DNA of 64,000 nucleotides from Echiichthys vipera. Lineage: Eukaryota > Chordata > Actinopteri > Perciformes > Trachinidae. The stretch spans positions 15,226,021-15,290,020 of the forward strand of contig OY829648.1 in the NCBI GenBank assembly GCA_963691815.1, written 5' to 3'. Each line of letters begins with the position of its first letter. Position 1 is the stretch's first letter. Position numbers and translations under genes: made by a program. The notes below the pieces were generated by a model. The model did no database searches, was not told the origin of the DNA, and saw nothing but the letters and a program-made list of their open reading frames with translations. Shown piece by piece: positions 1 through 9,053 of the stretch.

Positions 1-2209
1 CCTCATGGACTTTCACCATATTGTGGGCAACCAGGTGATTCAGAACCTCGACAACCTAAGGACACACAATTGAAGGGGAAGTATTTTAAAACGGTAGAGA
101 TTTATATATTTCCTGACCTTACTGATAACTTAAAGCAGTCTGAGACGATACCTGGGCCTGTACATTGGAGATCTTAATGAGCTGAATGGGTGTCTGAAGA
201 AGCTCAGTGGAAAACTCGTACTTAAGAGATCCACGGTGAAGATACTGAGCCTCGATGGGTAGAGTGGGGGTCCTCTGAATCTCAAGGAAGATCAAGGATT
301 GCCTTTAAAGTAATATGAAAATGGTTAATCTGCAGCTCCATTATATCCAAACACTGTCTTTATTACAGTGAGTATCTACTGACATACTTGGTCTGCATCT
401 GAGCAGCTCCATTCATCTCAGTGAAAGGTGAGAACTGGATCAGCTCATTGACATTTGCCTCAAGGATCATTATTCCGCTAGCAACTTGCTTCAAGACATA
501 GTTGTATGCTGTAGCTCCTCTCAGGTTCTTTGAATCCTGTGAGACAACCCACATAGTGGCTTTCATGCACAATGTTCGACTTTCACAGATGTATTTATGA
601 CAAAAAAATGTCTGTTTGAATCTACCTGCTGGCACTTTGCACATTTCTGAGTGTATGCCAACCCCATGTCCTTCACAATTTTCTCCTGACAATGGTTCAG
701 ATCCCTGGTCTTTGTCAAAATGATGCGTTCAGCCTTTTCGTCTTCACTGATGGCATACAGGGTCTTGCACACACCCTGAGCGCCAGCCTAATGAGGAGAA
801 CATATGTTTACTTGAGATATTCAACTTCTTGTAATGGATTTATAATCCGTACTGAAGGATATTTGACAAACCTCCTGCATCTCATAAACATTCTGCGTCT
901 TCTTGATGTTGAGCTGAAGGACATTCAGGATACCTCTATAGACGTTCAGCACCAATGTTGAGACTCCCTCAGGGGCGAACATTTTTCCAACAATACCATT
1001 GGCATACTCAAACTTGATGGGAGTCAAGAGCTGAGATTCAAGGGCTGAAGTCAGCTTGGTTGCTGGGATTAAAGGATCCTTAGGCCAGACGCCACTGTAC
1101 TCAAAGAGCTCAGGTTCCACAAGCTAAATGGCAAAAATAAGATTATTGCAGGACATTTTAACAGTGAGAACAATGTTGTTTACACTCAATTCTGATCTTT
1201 ACCTTCAGCGTGTATACGTTTTGGGCTTCAGCACTGATGAGAACTTTGCTGCTGACTTTGAGTCCGGCTCTTGCCAGACCTTCCTCCGGCAGACCGCCCA
1301 AGAGAAGTGCCTCATACTTGTACACATAAGTCTTGCCAGCAGCAAATTCAGGTGCTGTAAAAACAATTTCACTGAGAGAGATGTGGTTTTTTTTACACCC
1401 GACCCACCAAATTTTGTTGAGCTATATATGACATCATATAAATAATACATTATTAAAATATTGAATTTTATCAGAATAATTAAGTTTCATAACTGTGGAA
1501 ATGATTGCAATGTATTGTGTATCCAATTGATTAGGGGTTTTAATATACTGATTCGAAAAATGGAAGCTTTCTTTTAAGCTTATAAAAAGTACTGAACTTA
1601 CCAAAGTTATGAGGTAGACCAGCTGAAATTATATAAAAAAGAAACGAATATTCCAGTAAGTAAATGGTGAAATAATTTTTTATTTATAGATTATTTTTTG
1701 ACAGTTTTTCAAGCCTTTATTATACAGCACAGACAGGATATGGGGTGAGAGAGAGGGGGGGAGACATGCAGCAAAGGGCCACAGGTCGGAGTCAAACCCG
1801 CAGCTGCTGCCTCCAGGACCTTCAGCCTCTTTACATTCCTCATTTTCACTTCTACCTACTGATTATTCTGATTTCTAATAATATATAAATCTCTTACTCC
1901 TCATAGCAATGATAAATTGTCTCCTTTGTTTTTGTCACTTGATATTTTTTGAGTTCCTCCATCAGCTTTAACCTTTGTGGTTATTCTGTTACAATATTGC
2001 ATTACACTTCATTACACCTTATATTATAACATCGCAATCTCAGAAAATAAACTGCTAAAAGTGGATTATTAACACAGAAGCATGGTGTCCAATAGCATCC
2101 AAATAATAAATGTAGTTATTTTCAGTGTCTGAAAAGTCAAACCGTCACAAAAACAGAGACCGTACTCACCCACGAAGGCCAGAGCCAAGGAAAGCACAAC
2201 CGCTCTCAT
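1..2209 (-). CDS. vtgaa: Vitellogenin, VtgAa-like, 5' part (partial gene)
   Basis: This is the N-terminal part of a yolk precursor that is secreted by liver and taken up by oocytes. Eight exons read in frame on the minus strand: 2170-2209, 1602-1622, 1203-1354, 872-1123, 626-787, 388-536, 152-302 and 1-55 (cut by the window edge). Their lengths (40, 21, 152, 252, 162, 149 and 151 nt) equal those of the second vitellogenin at 9054-18624. The product starts MRAVVLSLALAFVG, a signal peptide, and continues into the lipovitellin N-terminal lipid-transport domain (APEFAAGKTYVYKYEALLLG). The receptor-binding region LTKTRDLNHCQ is present. No stop or frameshift occurs in the roughly 327 visible codons. 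The VtgAa assignment rests on remembered similarity to killifish vitellogenin 1 (for example SPFTEMNGAAQM). The gene is certainly a vitellogenin; the subtype is likely but unproven. Confidence 0.93.
1711..1833 (-). repeat. tRNA-derived SINE in vitellogenin intron 1
   Basis: On the minus strand the segment has a tRNA-like head whose B box reads GGTTTGACTCC (1788-1798). It continues with TTTGCTGCATGTC and a CT-rich body, and ends in AATAAAGGCTTG. A related copy in the opposite orientation lies at 45637-45765. It sits between exons 1 and 2 of the VtgAa-like gene. Confidence 0.7.
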
Positions 2210-2245
2210 TTCTGATGGGGTGGTGAATGTCTGCAGTCATGTCGC

Positions 2246-2254
2246 CTTTTAAAG
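2246..2254 (-). promoter_or_regulatory. TATA-like box of the VtgAa-like gene
   Basis: The sequence CTTTTAAAG lies about 40 bases upstream of the start codon, so the 5' untranslated region would be only about 10-15 nt, which is usual for fish vitellogenin genes. The same element stands at the matching place before the second vitellogenin (18661-18669). Confidence 0.75.
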
Positions 2255-2914
2255 GGAACTTTCTGCTGACACGACAAACAAGGATGTCATGATGGTATCA
2301 TATGAACCCTGGCTTATTTGATCTATACACCCTATTAGACAGGTGGGTTGTATCATTTTTAGATGGGTGGGGAGGGCGTATAACAGTGAATGAAAAGTTA
2401 GGGTCACCTGCTCTTTTTGCCCTCACATATGCCAAGTCAAAGTTATTTATCATGTTTCAAAATGTTTGCTTTGTCTCACATTAGTTTGAAGTCACCATTT
2501 CTTCCCTCGTATTAAAATGTATCAAATTCATGGTCATTGTTTTGTATATGAAAGAAGTAAAAATATAGTCCAACAATTTTTCAAAATAAACAAATGGTTT
2601 TTAGAGTTAACTAACTTACTCTGCCTGTTTCTGTGCCTGAAACTTAGTAAATGTAATTTACAAAAATGAGTAACACAATCTTTATTTAACTGAAGAGAAA
2701 TTTGATTCAGTTCATTTCTGTCATACTCCATACTCATATTTTATCTACTGTAGAATGTAGAAAACTGTAGAAATAATTTGTGTCTTTTTATATTCAAAAC
2801 AGTGCTAATTTTGTGTTCTGTATGGCATCACTTCATCATATTGTTGAAATGCAGTTTCAAAGTTCACACAAGAGAGCACTATGACTATGGCTGTTTGCGC
2901 ACTTTGTTTGTTGT

Positions 2915-2927
2915 GGTCAGAGTGACC
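2915..2927. promoter_or_regulatory. Perfect palindromic oestrogen response element
   Basis: GGTCAGAGTGACC matches the consensus GGTCAnnnTGACC at all ten defined bases. It lies about 0.7 kb upstream of the VtgAa-like start codon, the range expected for hepatic oestrogen-receptor control of vitellogenin. A single half site (GGTCA) also occurs near 2402. Confidence 0.8.
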
Positions 2928-4207
2928 CCTGATGTCATGACATTACAGCAGATCTGTGTGCTGTGTACACGACAGCGTTTCCACCGTGAAATGGAAGTGT
3001 TTACTTTGTTTGCGCAGTAAGAAGCTATTTATCATTAGCGAATTAAATAGAATTAAATAGAATATCAATGACAATGACTGTGATGCAAATAATTTTTTAT
3101 TGTAATTACAAAAAAGGTCTAATGATAACTTGATGCTAAGAAAACATTAGGCTGCCAGTTATAAACAAAATAAATCATTTAAAGGACCAGTGTGCCGCTG
3201 AATACCCTGTGGCTGTCCGACCGTACAGGGAACTCGATTTCTTCAACTCATTTGCCAGTTGAGGTTATTGGCAGTGACCTTAAATGCTAAGGGTAGGGCT
3301 GGTTGATAATTCAATATTATCATTTATTGTCTATCAGTTATATCGTATTGTGATAAAATCATATATTGAGATATTGTGATACCTAATTCTGTCATCTAAC
3401 TTGATAATAAGTACAAACTTACTGATATATTAGAAGATGTGAAACATTCTGAGTTGATATTTTGCACTAAAGTTGTTTATAAAATGTTTCATTTGTTATG
3501 GTATGGATCGGGTAGCGACTTACCCCTCCCTTCCCCCCTCCCCTTCTAGGAGTGTAGAGCAGAGGTTCTCAATTGTTTTTCAGCCAATGGCCCCTACAAG
3601 ATAAGGATAATAATATGTAAGGGAGGATTTAGAGTGAGCCAGTCATTAGCTACTTACTAAAGAAATCATTAGTTTGTAAAACAAATATTGTAGAAGTTGC
3701 ATGAAAATGGAGATGAACACTTTCTATCTTTGACTACACAAGTGAGTCATTTATTTAATCCATAAATATTAAACTCAATAACATTTTAAAACCATAATTT
3801 CCTCCGTTACTAAGACAGACTGACCCTTTAAAGGGACCCTGTCTAACTGTCAGAGCATCAGTGCAAAAGGAAAATATATTGTATAAAAGGCACAAATCAT
3901 TATGGTAAATTATGAGCTTAAAGCCTGCTACAATTTAATATATTTTTTAAATGTATTGATCTTAAAAACAATTTATTGAACCTGCTAAAGAATAGTCCAG
4001 TTGGTTCTACAGTTGGATACGTCCACAGCAACAGAAACTCTGAACAGATGCATAAAATGACCGCAGCACCTGATTGAGGTTTTCTGCTCTGTAACTGTCA
4101 AGGTCTGTTTACTTTTTCTTTTGGATGAACCAGTTTTTTTACAGTGCCATAGCCCATACGATTTTCTGTTAAGTTTTCGCTTCATATTGCTCTCTCATCC
4201 AGCTCTG

Positions 4208-4560
4208 TCTTTTAACCTCTCTTGCTACGCCCTTTTCTTTTTGTCTTTCCTGTAATACAGCCATTTACTTTTTCCTCTACCCTGTCCCTAACTGTCCCTT
4301 TCCACAAACTTCACCCCATCTCCCTCCTCTCCCTACTCTCTCACCTAATCAGCTCTCCCCTCTCCATGGACACTCTTATCTCTTCCTTGTCCTCTTCTTT
4401 GGACTCTCTGTATCATCCCACCTCTCGGCAGACTCGACCGAGCCCTTAATCTCTGTGGTTGTCTGACTCAGTGCGTTCTCAAACCCCCAAAATTTCGTCT
4501 TTATCTTCTCTACCCTCCTCAATCCCCCCACTCCCCCCCCTCCCTCCTCCCTTCTACAGA
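4208..4560. repeat. Pyrimidine-rich (C/T) low-complexity tract
   Basis: About 350 bases are overwhelmingly C and T on the plus strand, with runs such as CTCTCCCTACTCTCTCACC and a C-rich block near 4526-4555. It is not a clean microsatellite. Open frames across it are compositional artefacts. Confidence 0.7.
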
Positions 4561-4790
4561 GCATTTGTTGACCACTTTGTAAAAAAACCTAGATGACATA
4601 CGCTCCTCATTTCTCCACCTGCCTAATGATGCCCTGTCCCTTATTCCCTTTCTTCCTTTTTCCCCATTCTCTTTTAATGAGGTGCTATTCTTGGTCACTT
4701 CCACTGCCCCATCTCCTGCCCTCTTTACCCCAGTTCCACTCCTCATGCCTAAACCTAACCAACAAAGACAACAAGTAGGCTACTAGCCAA

Positions 4791-5075
4791 TTAGAGGCAA
4801 AGTAGGGTTGGTCATGACTTCGCCATAGTAGAAAAATCTGGTTGTTATTGCCTGAATGTAACGGTCAAAAGAGATGAGAAGGAAGTGAGAAGGCTCACTT
4901 GTTCGCTTCTTCAGTATTGTGTATGTGCATATCCTTACAAGGATAGGAACGAAGCAATGACTCACTCTTAGGTTGATCAGAAAAAGAGTATTGAGGCAGA
5001 GTAGGGTGGGTCATGCCTTCGCATTCTAGGAAAAAAATATCGCCACTCATTCATCCAGCGACCAAAAGTCACGCC
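4791..5075. repeat. Diverged direct duplication, about 200-bp period
   Basis: AGAGGCAAAGTAGGGTTGGT near 4791 recurs as GAGGCAGAGTAGGGTGGGT near 4994. The downstream parts also match (TCATGACTTCGC and TCATGCCTTCGC, then CGGTCAAAAG and CGACCAAAAG). This is an old tandem duplication or two copies of one repeat. The family was not recognised. Confidence 0.5.
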
Positions 5076-5566
5076 CGTATTGTTGTTGTTTTTATGAAGG
5101 AATTAAGTGATTGCCTTAATGTCCAAGAGAAAGGGTGATGTATGCTTTTTTCTAAAAACATGAAGTGATTTGGGAACAGTTACAGATCCATTAACAGAGG
5201 AGAGGCAATGCATGTTTATTGTTTAAAACATTATTCAATAAAATATTAAACATTTTTGTCTCACTCAACCAGGTAAACCTGCTGGGAGGCAATGGAGGCA
5301 AAAATGAGCTTCAAGCTCCTACTGACTCACTGCTACTTGTACTGAGTGACAATGTACACTGAGTATGTATTCTGTTGTCTTCAAGTACCCATCATGTACA
5401 GTACAGTGCACACAGCACACTACACAATGCAGCTTCATTATGTTATTCCAGGAAAACACTTTTTAGTATCTGACCCCAGATTTACTGGCATGTAATGCTA
5501 GTCTGACAAATTGAAGTGGGAATGTGCACCATGTAGTTACGTCAACTGGAATAATGAAGGTCTTAA

Positions 5567-5600
5567 AGTGGACTTATTATGCTTTTCCGTGTTTTCGGTC

Positions 5601-5647
<47 letters not shown>

Positions 5648-6079
5648 GAGGTAAACGTGTTTATGGGTAACCAATCTAACCCCCCCATAAGCCGATCTGC
5701 TCAGGACACAGACTGCTGTCAGTGCCTCATTTCAGACAGACCTTCACAGATTTTTTAATAAGGAAAAGCACGCCCACGAAGTAAAGCTACGGTACTAATG
5801 GCAGACAACGCTATAATAATGGTTGCTGGTGTTGTTCTTTGTTCCCTAATTTCGCATCACAGTCTGCTGCAACATATCTGGTTGTGTAATGTTTGGTTCA
5901 GAAGGCTTTATTTGTGACTTTTGACTGTAGAAAATCCCACTGTTCTCTGATGCCTTCAGTCCTCTGCAGTATTACTGAGACCAAGAAGTGCCTGACCAAT
6001 AAGAGTAGACTGGACTACATGTTGTAGTGGAAACACAAAATACATATATGAATCTGGAAGAAAGTACAATAGGTCCCCT
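5567..6079. mobile_element. TTAA-flanked MITE (piggyBac- or Kolobok-like)
   Basis: The element is flanked by TTAA at 5563-5566 and 6080-6083. Its ends are imperfect terminal inverted repeats: AGTGGACTTATTATGCTTTT at the left, and AGGGGACCTATTGTACTTTC when the right end is read on the minus strand. It has no coding capacity. A run of AT dinucleotides (about 5605-5645) has expanded inside it. TTAA target duplications are known for piggyBac and Kolobok transposons; which one is unresolved. Confidence 0.75.
5605..5645. repeat. (AT)n microsatellite
   Basis: About 20 uninterrupted AT dinucleotides within the left part of the TTAA-flanked element. Confidence 0.95.
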
Positions 6080-6619
6080 TTAAAACTCAGTTTTGACAGG
6101 TGGAACCTCACCCTCAATATCCTATATTTTAGTGGTGCATAGTCACAGTCTATTTGAATGTGACCGATTGTGAGAAAGCTGGTCTTTTGTTCGTTGAGAA
6201 ATTGTGATCACAAACGTGATCCACTATTTACATTGAAGGAGACTGCAGACTCTCCTCTTCCACATTTCTTTCTGCAAGCTCATTGGTCACCCACACGGCC
6301 AATTAGAAGACAGGAAAGAGCACTTATGAACGGCATCATTTTGAGTGTGGTTGGTGGACCGTGGTGTCCGTCCTTATATCCTGTGAAACTAATCAATAGA
6401 CAATCAGAAAATCACTAAAGACCCACCCACCACCGTCAGCATTTAGTCTGATCCTTTTACTGCATCCCGACGCCGGCAGAAGATCACAAAAGTGGAAAAC
6501 ACAGACATACAGGCGCCGTTCTGGAGCTGATTTGGCCAAGCCGCGACGAGGATTACGGTGCTTCTGTGCCAGAGAGTTGATTCCTCCGACAGAGAGAAAC
6601 ACTAGAGATCCACTTGAAG

Positions 6620-6942
6620 ATGAGTAAGTGTTTTCACTTCACAAAAACGATGCTAAAGCTTGACCATATTGGCCAAAGTGTGCTTCTGTGCGCAATGCGT
6701 AAATTGGCCCGTGTATCAATAGTTATGAACTTTGTTTGACAAAATTGACTGTCCATTCGTTAAGTATTACTCTATAATATTTATGAAACTGTCTTTCATA
6801 GAATTGCATTTCTTTATTTGTATGTGATTTTTATACTGAATGTAACAGTGAAATTATTTTCTGTCTGCCACCAGGAACACATCCTTGTCCTGTGTGCCTG
6901 CACCACAGCCATCACCACCTCACCAGCAAATGGCACATCTGA
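6620..6942 (+). CDS. Candidate small two-exon gene, 23-codon product
   Basis: I do not recognise this gene. Exon 1 ends ATGA at 6620-6623 before a strong donor (GTAAGTG). Exon 2 starts at 6875 after a pyrimidine-rich acceptor (CTGTCTGCCACCAG). Splicing gives MRTHPCPVCLHHSHHHLTSK followed by WHI and a stop at 6940-6942. The peptide is rich in His and has a CPVC motif. The start has A at -3 and an in-frame stop upstream. An AATAAA follows at 6997-7002. Upstream are inverted and direct CCAAT boxes (about 6281 and 6299) and a TTATATCC (about 6373). The unit lies between two vitellogenins. It may be a microprotein gene, a non-coding spliced transcript or a remnant. The splice and polyadenylation signals are seen directly; coding function is a guess. 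Confidence 0.35.
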
Positions 6943-6996
6943 ATATATGAAGCATAAAAACATGCACATTATGTAAATTCTGTATTTTTTGGATAT

Positions 6997-7002
6997 AATA
7001 AA
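6997..7002 (+). terminator. AATAAA polyadenylation signal of the small unit
   Basis: AATAAA occurs 55 bases after the stop of the candidate small open frame, in the correct orientation. Confidence 0.45.
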
Positions 7003-7429
7003 TCTTTGGTTTGGAAGAGAAACAGTTGTAATGCTATTTTTCTTCATTTGCACACATCCCATGAAGCTGGATATGTAGTGTGAAGTCCCATTTCATCTCA
7101 TGGTGAAAATAGAGGGAGAAAAAAAACTTATATTGACAAAATTCCATTTCAGACATTAATTTTTTCATGTATCTACTATATTATTTTCACTACTTTTGTG
7201 AACCTAAGACTTTGGTAAACTCATTTCAAACACCAAAACAGTTTGTTCACATGAGTAAAGGTGTGTTTTCATAGGAGATATGAAGAATTTGAAAAAGTGG
7301 AATTCAACTTTCAGCATTTGAACCAAATAATCTCTTTACACATTGCTCTAGGAAAAATTAAGGCCTCGCTATACATAAAGCTGAGTTTGTTTAAAAGTGT
7401 GTTTCCCCCTGCGGCTCCTCCTACATCCT
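7003..7429. other. Spacer, nothing recognised
   Basis: AT-rich sequence between the small unit and the LINE fragment. The right end may include the 3' flank of that fragment. Confidence 0.5.
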
Positions 7430-8440
7430 TCAGAAGGCGTGACTGCCTCGGCGTGAGGTTGACTGCCCCACATAGCTTCGGCATCCAACTTCCAATGGAT
7501 AGATGGTGGTCTTCCAGCCAGTCATCTGGCACTTAGCAGCCAACTCTGAGTACTTGGCTTTTTTTCGTTCGTAGGCAGCCTCTATCCCCTCCTCCGCTGG
7601 TACTGTGAGGCCAATGAGGAGCAGAGATTTTGCCTTAAAAGGCCACACCACTATGTCTGGCCGGAGCGATGTAGCAGTGATCTCGACCGGGAAGAGAAGC
7701 TGCCTGTCGAGGTCGACTCTCATGTTCCACTCCTGGTTATGGGAGAACGGCCTAGGTCTTTCTTTTGGCCTGGTGTCTCTTCTTCCCCCAACTTCCATGA
7801 CAAAGCCGATGAAGCTGTGGTTCCTTGCAGGTGGTACCCTGTCGACGGCCCTCCAACACCTCTGCTAGCTTCCTTAGGACCTGGTCATTGTGCCACCTGT
7901 AGTGTCACTGTGGGAGCGTGATCTTACAGCCTGACAGGAGTTGCTGGAGGTTTGCATTAGGGGTGTTGAAGAGTGTGCAGCATTTCTCGCTCCCAAACCA
8001 CTGGTGAAGGTTCCGAGGACAGGGAAGCGTTTCATATGTTCCACAAATAAGAAAGCTGAGCCTTGCCTGCAGGATTTTCCACAAGTCTGTCCAACTGATG
8101 TTTCGGTTGATGACTCCTTCCCAGGTTGTCCAGCTTCCATGTCGGCCCTGTGACACAGCCTTGATTATAGCACTCTTCCTCCAACCTTGTCACCTCCACA
8201 ACCACCAGAACCGTAGTGTTTTTCCCCACCCTAGGCCTGCCCTTCCTGCCTGGACTCTGCCGACAATCTCTTGATGTTGGAGGCGACAGATGGCTCTGTC
8301 GGCCTCAGTTTGGGCATTCCACTTCCGGCCTGTCGGAATCTTGAATTTTTTGTATTCCTTACAGCCTGTTCGGTGGACTCTCTAAACTCGAGAACCAGCC
8401 TGGTCTTTTCTTGCTTGTAGGAATTTACAAAAGTATGCAA
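7430..8440 (-). pseudogene. Decayed LINE fragment with restriction-like endonuclease
   Basis: On the minus strand, broken frames spell the C-terminal part of a non-LTR retrotransposon protein. First comes a conserved segment WTTWEGVINRNISWTDLWKI (about 8050-8140). Then comes a zinc-ribbon-like C..C...SGC segment (about 7930-8000), in which the expected His reads as Gln. Last is a PD-(D/E)XK-type block RPDIVVW...LTVPAEEGIEAAYERKKAKY (about 7530-7660). Families with this block, the R2/R4-type restriction-like endonuclease LINEs, usually have ELTVP; here it is GLTVP, so the catalytic acid appears lost. Frameshifts and stops separate the segments. It is inactive and truncated at 5'. The exact family is unproven. 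Confidence 0.6.
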
Positions 8441-8957
8441 AATCGAGAAAAAAGCCTTAGACCTCAGAGGGATAAACCGATGTTCTCACATTTCCATATG
8501 TGTCTAATGTTATCACAAGAGATACAACATGTGATTGAGTAGGCTTTAGAGGTGCTGGTAGAGCCAGGCTAGCTACTAAGTCTTCATGCTAAACTAGGCT
8601 AATCAACCCCTCAGCTCTAGCACCAATATTTGGAAGAATAGTTCAGCATTTTGGGAAATACGCTTGTTGCTCTTTCTTGATGAGATCAGTAACCACCCCT
8701 ACTGTGACTTCACAGTTTAGAGTTTTAAGGGTTTTTGTTTGCCATCAAAGGTTTTAAAAAAAGTTATTGTCATTGAAGTAAAAAGAGAAACAGTGTGTTG
8801 CAGGGATTTGGGATTGCTAAAAGGTGACACATTTGATATAGCTTTGATGAGCGTTTTTGGGGGTGAATGGTGGCTCTTGCTTGTCGGTTCAAAAATGTTA
8901 GCTATGTTAAATATTAATGATGAACAACCTCTGAGCATGAATTGTCTTATAATTTGC
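8441..8957. other. Spacer with an interspersed repeat fragment
   Basis: Around 8560-8700 the sequence resembles a widespread fish repeat (TTCAGCATTTTGGGAAATAC near 8642, and GCTAGCTACTAAG upstream). The rest, up to the vitellogenin polyadenylation signal, is unremarkable. Confidence 0.4.
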
Positions 8958-8963
8958 TTTATT
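8958..8963 (-). terminator. AATAAA polyadenylation signal of the VtgAb-like gene
   Basis: AATAAA on the minus strand, about 90 bases after the stop codon. It gives the short 3' untranslated region usual for vitellogenin messages. Confidence 0.85.
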
Positions 8964-9053
8964 GACATTTGACACAGCACATGCTTAATACATTTTTCGC
9001 AGTTTACTTAAATTTGTATTTGTAGTAAACTATGAAGGGTGAATGCAAAAGGA

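Larger units (their letters stand above)
2255..5562. other. Spacer upstream of the VtgAa-like gene
   Basis: No coding exon is recognisable. Apart from the ERE, the stretch holds AT-rich sequence with low-complexity ATATTGTGATA-type segments (3300-3400), a pyrimidine-rich tract (4208-4560) and a diverged duplicated segment (about 4790-5075). Short open frames here look spurious. Confidence 0.6.

Noticed and set aside
4222..4778. Ser/Pro/Leu-rich open frames on both strands
   Set aside because: They are artefacts of the pyrimidine-rich tract.
7905..8156. Plus and minus open frames around a possible host gene
   Set aside because: The readable segments are those of a LINE C-terminus with frameshifts, so this is a dead element rather than a host gene.
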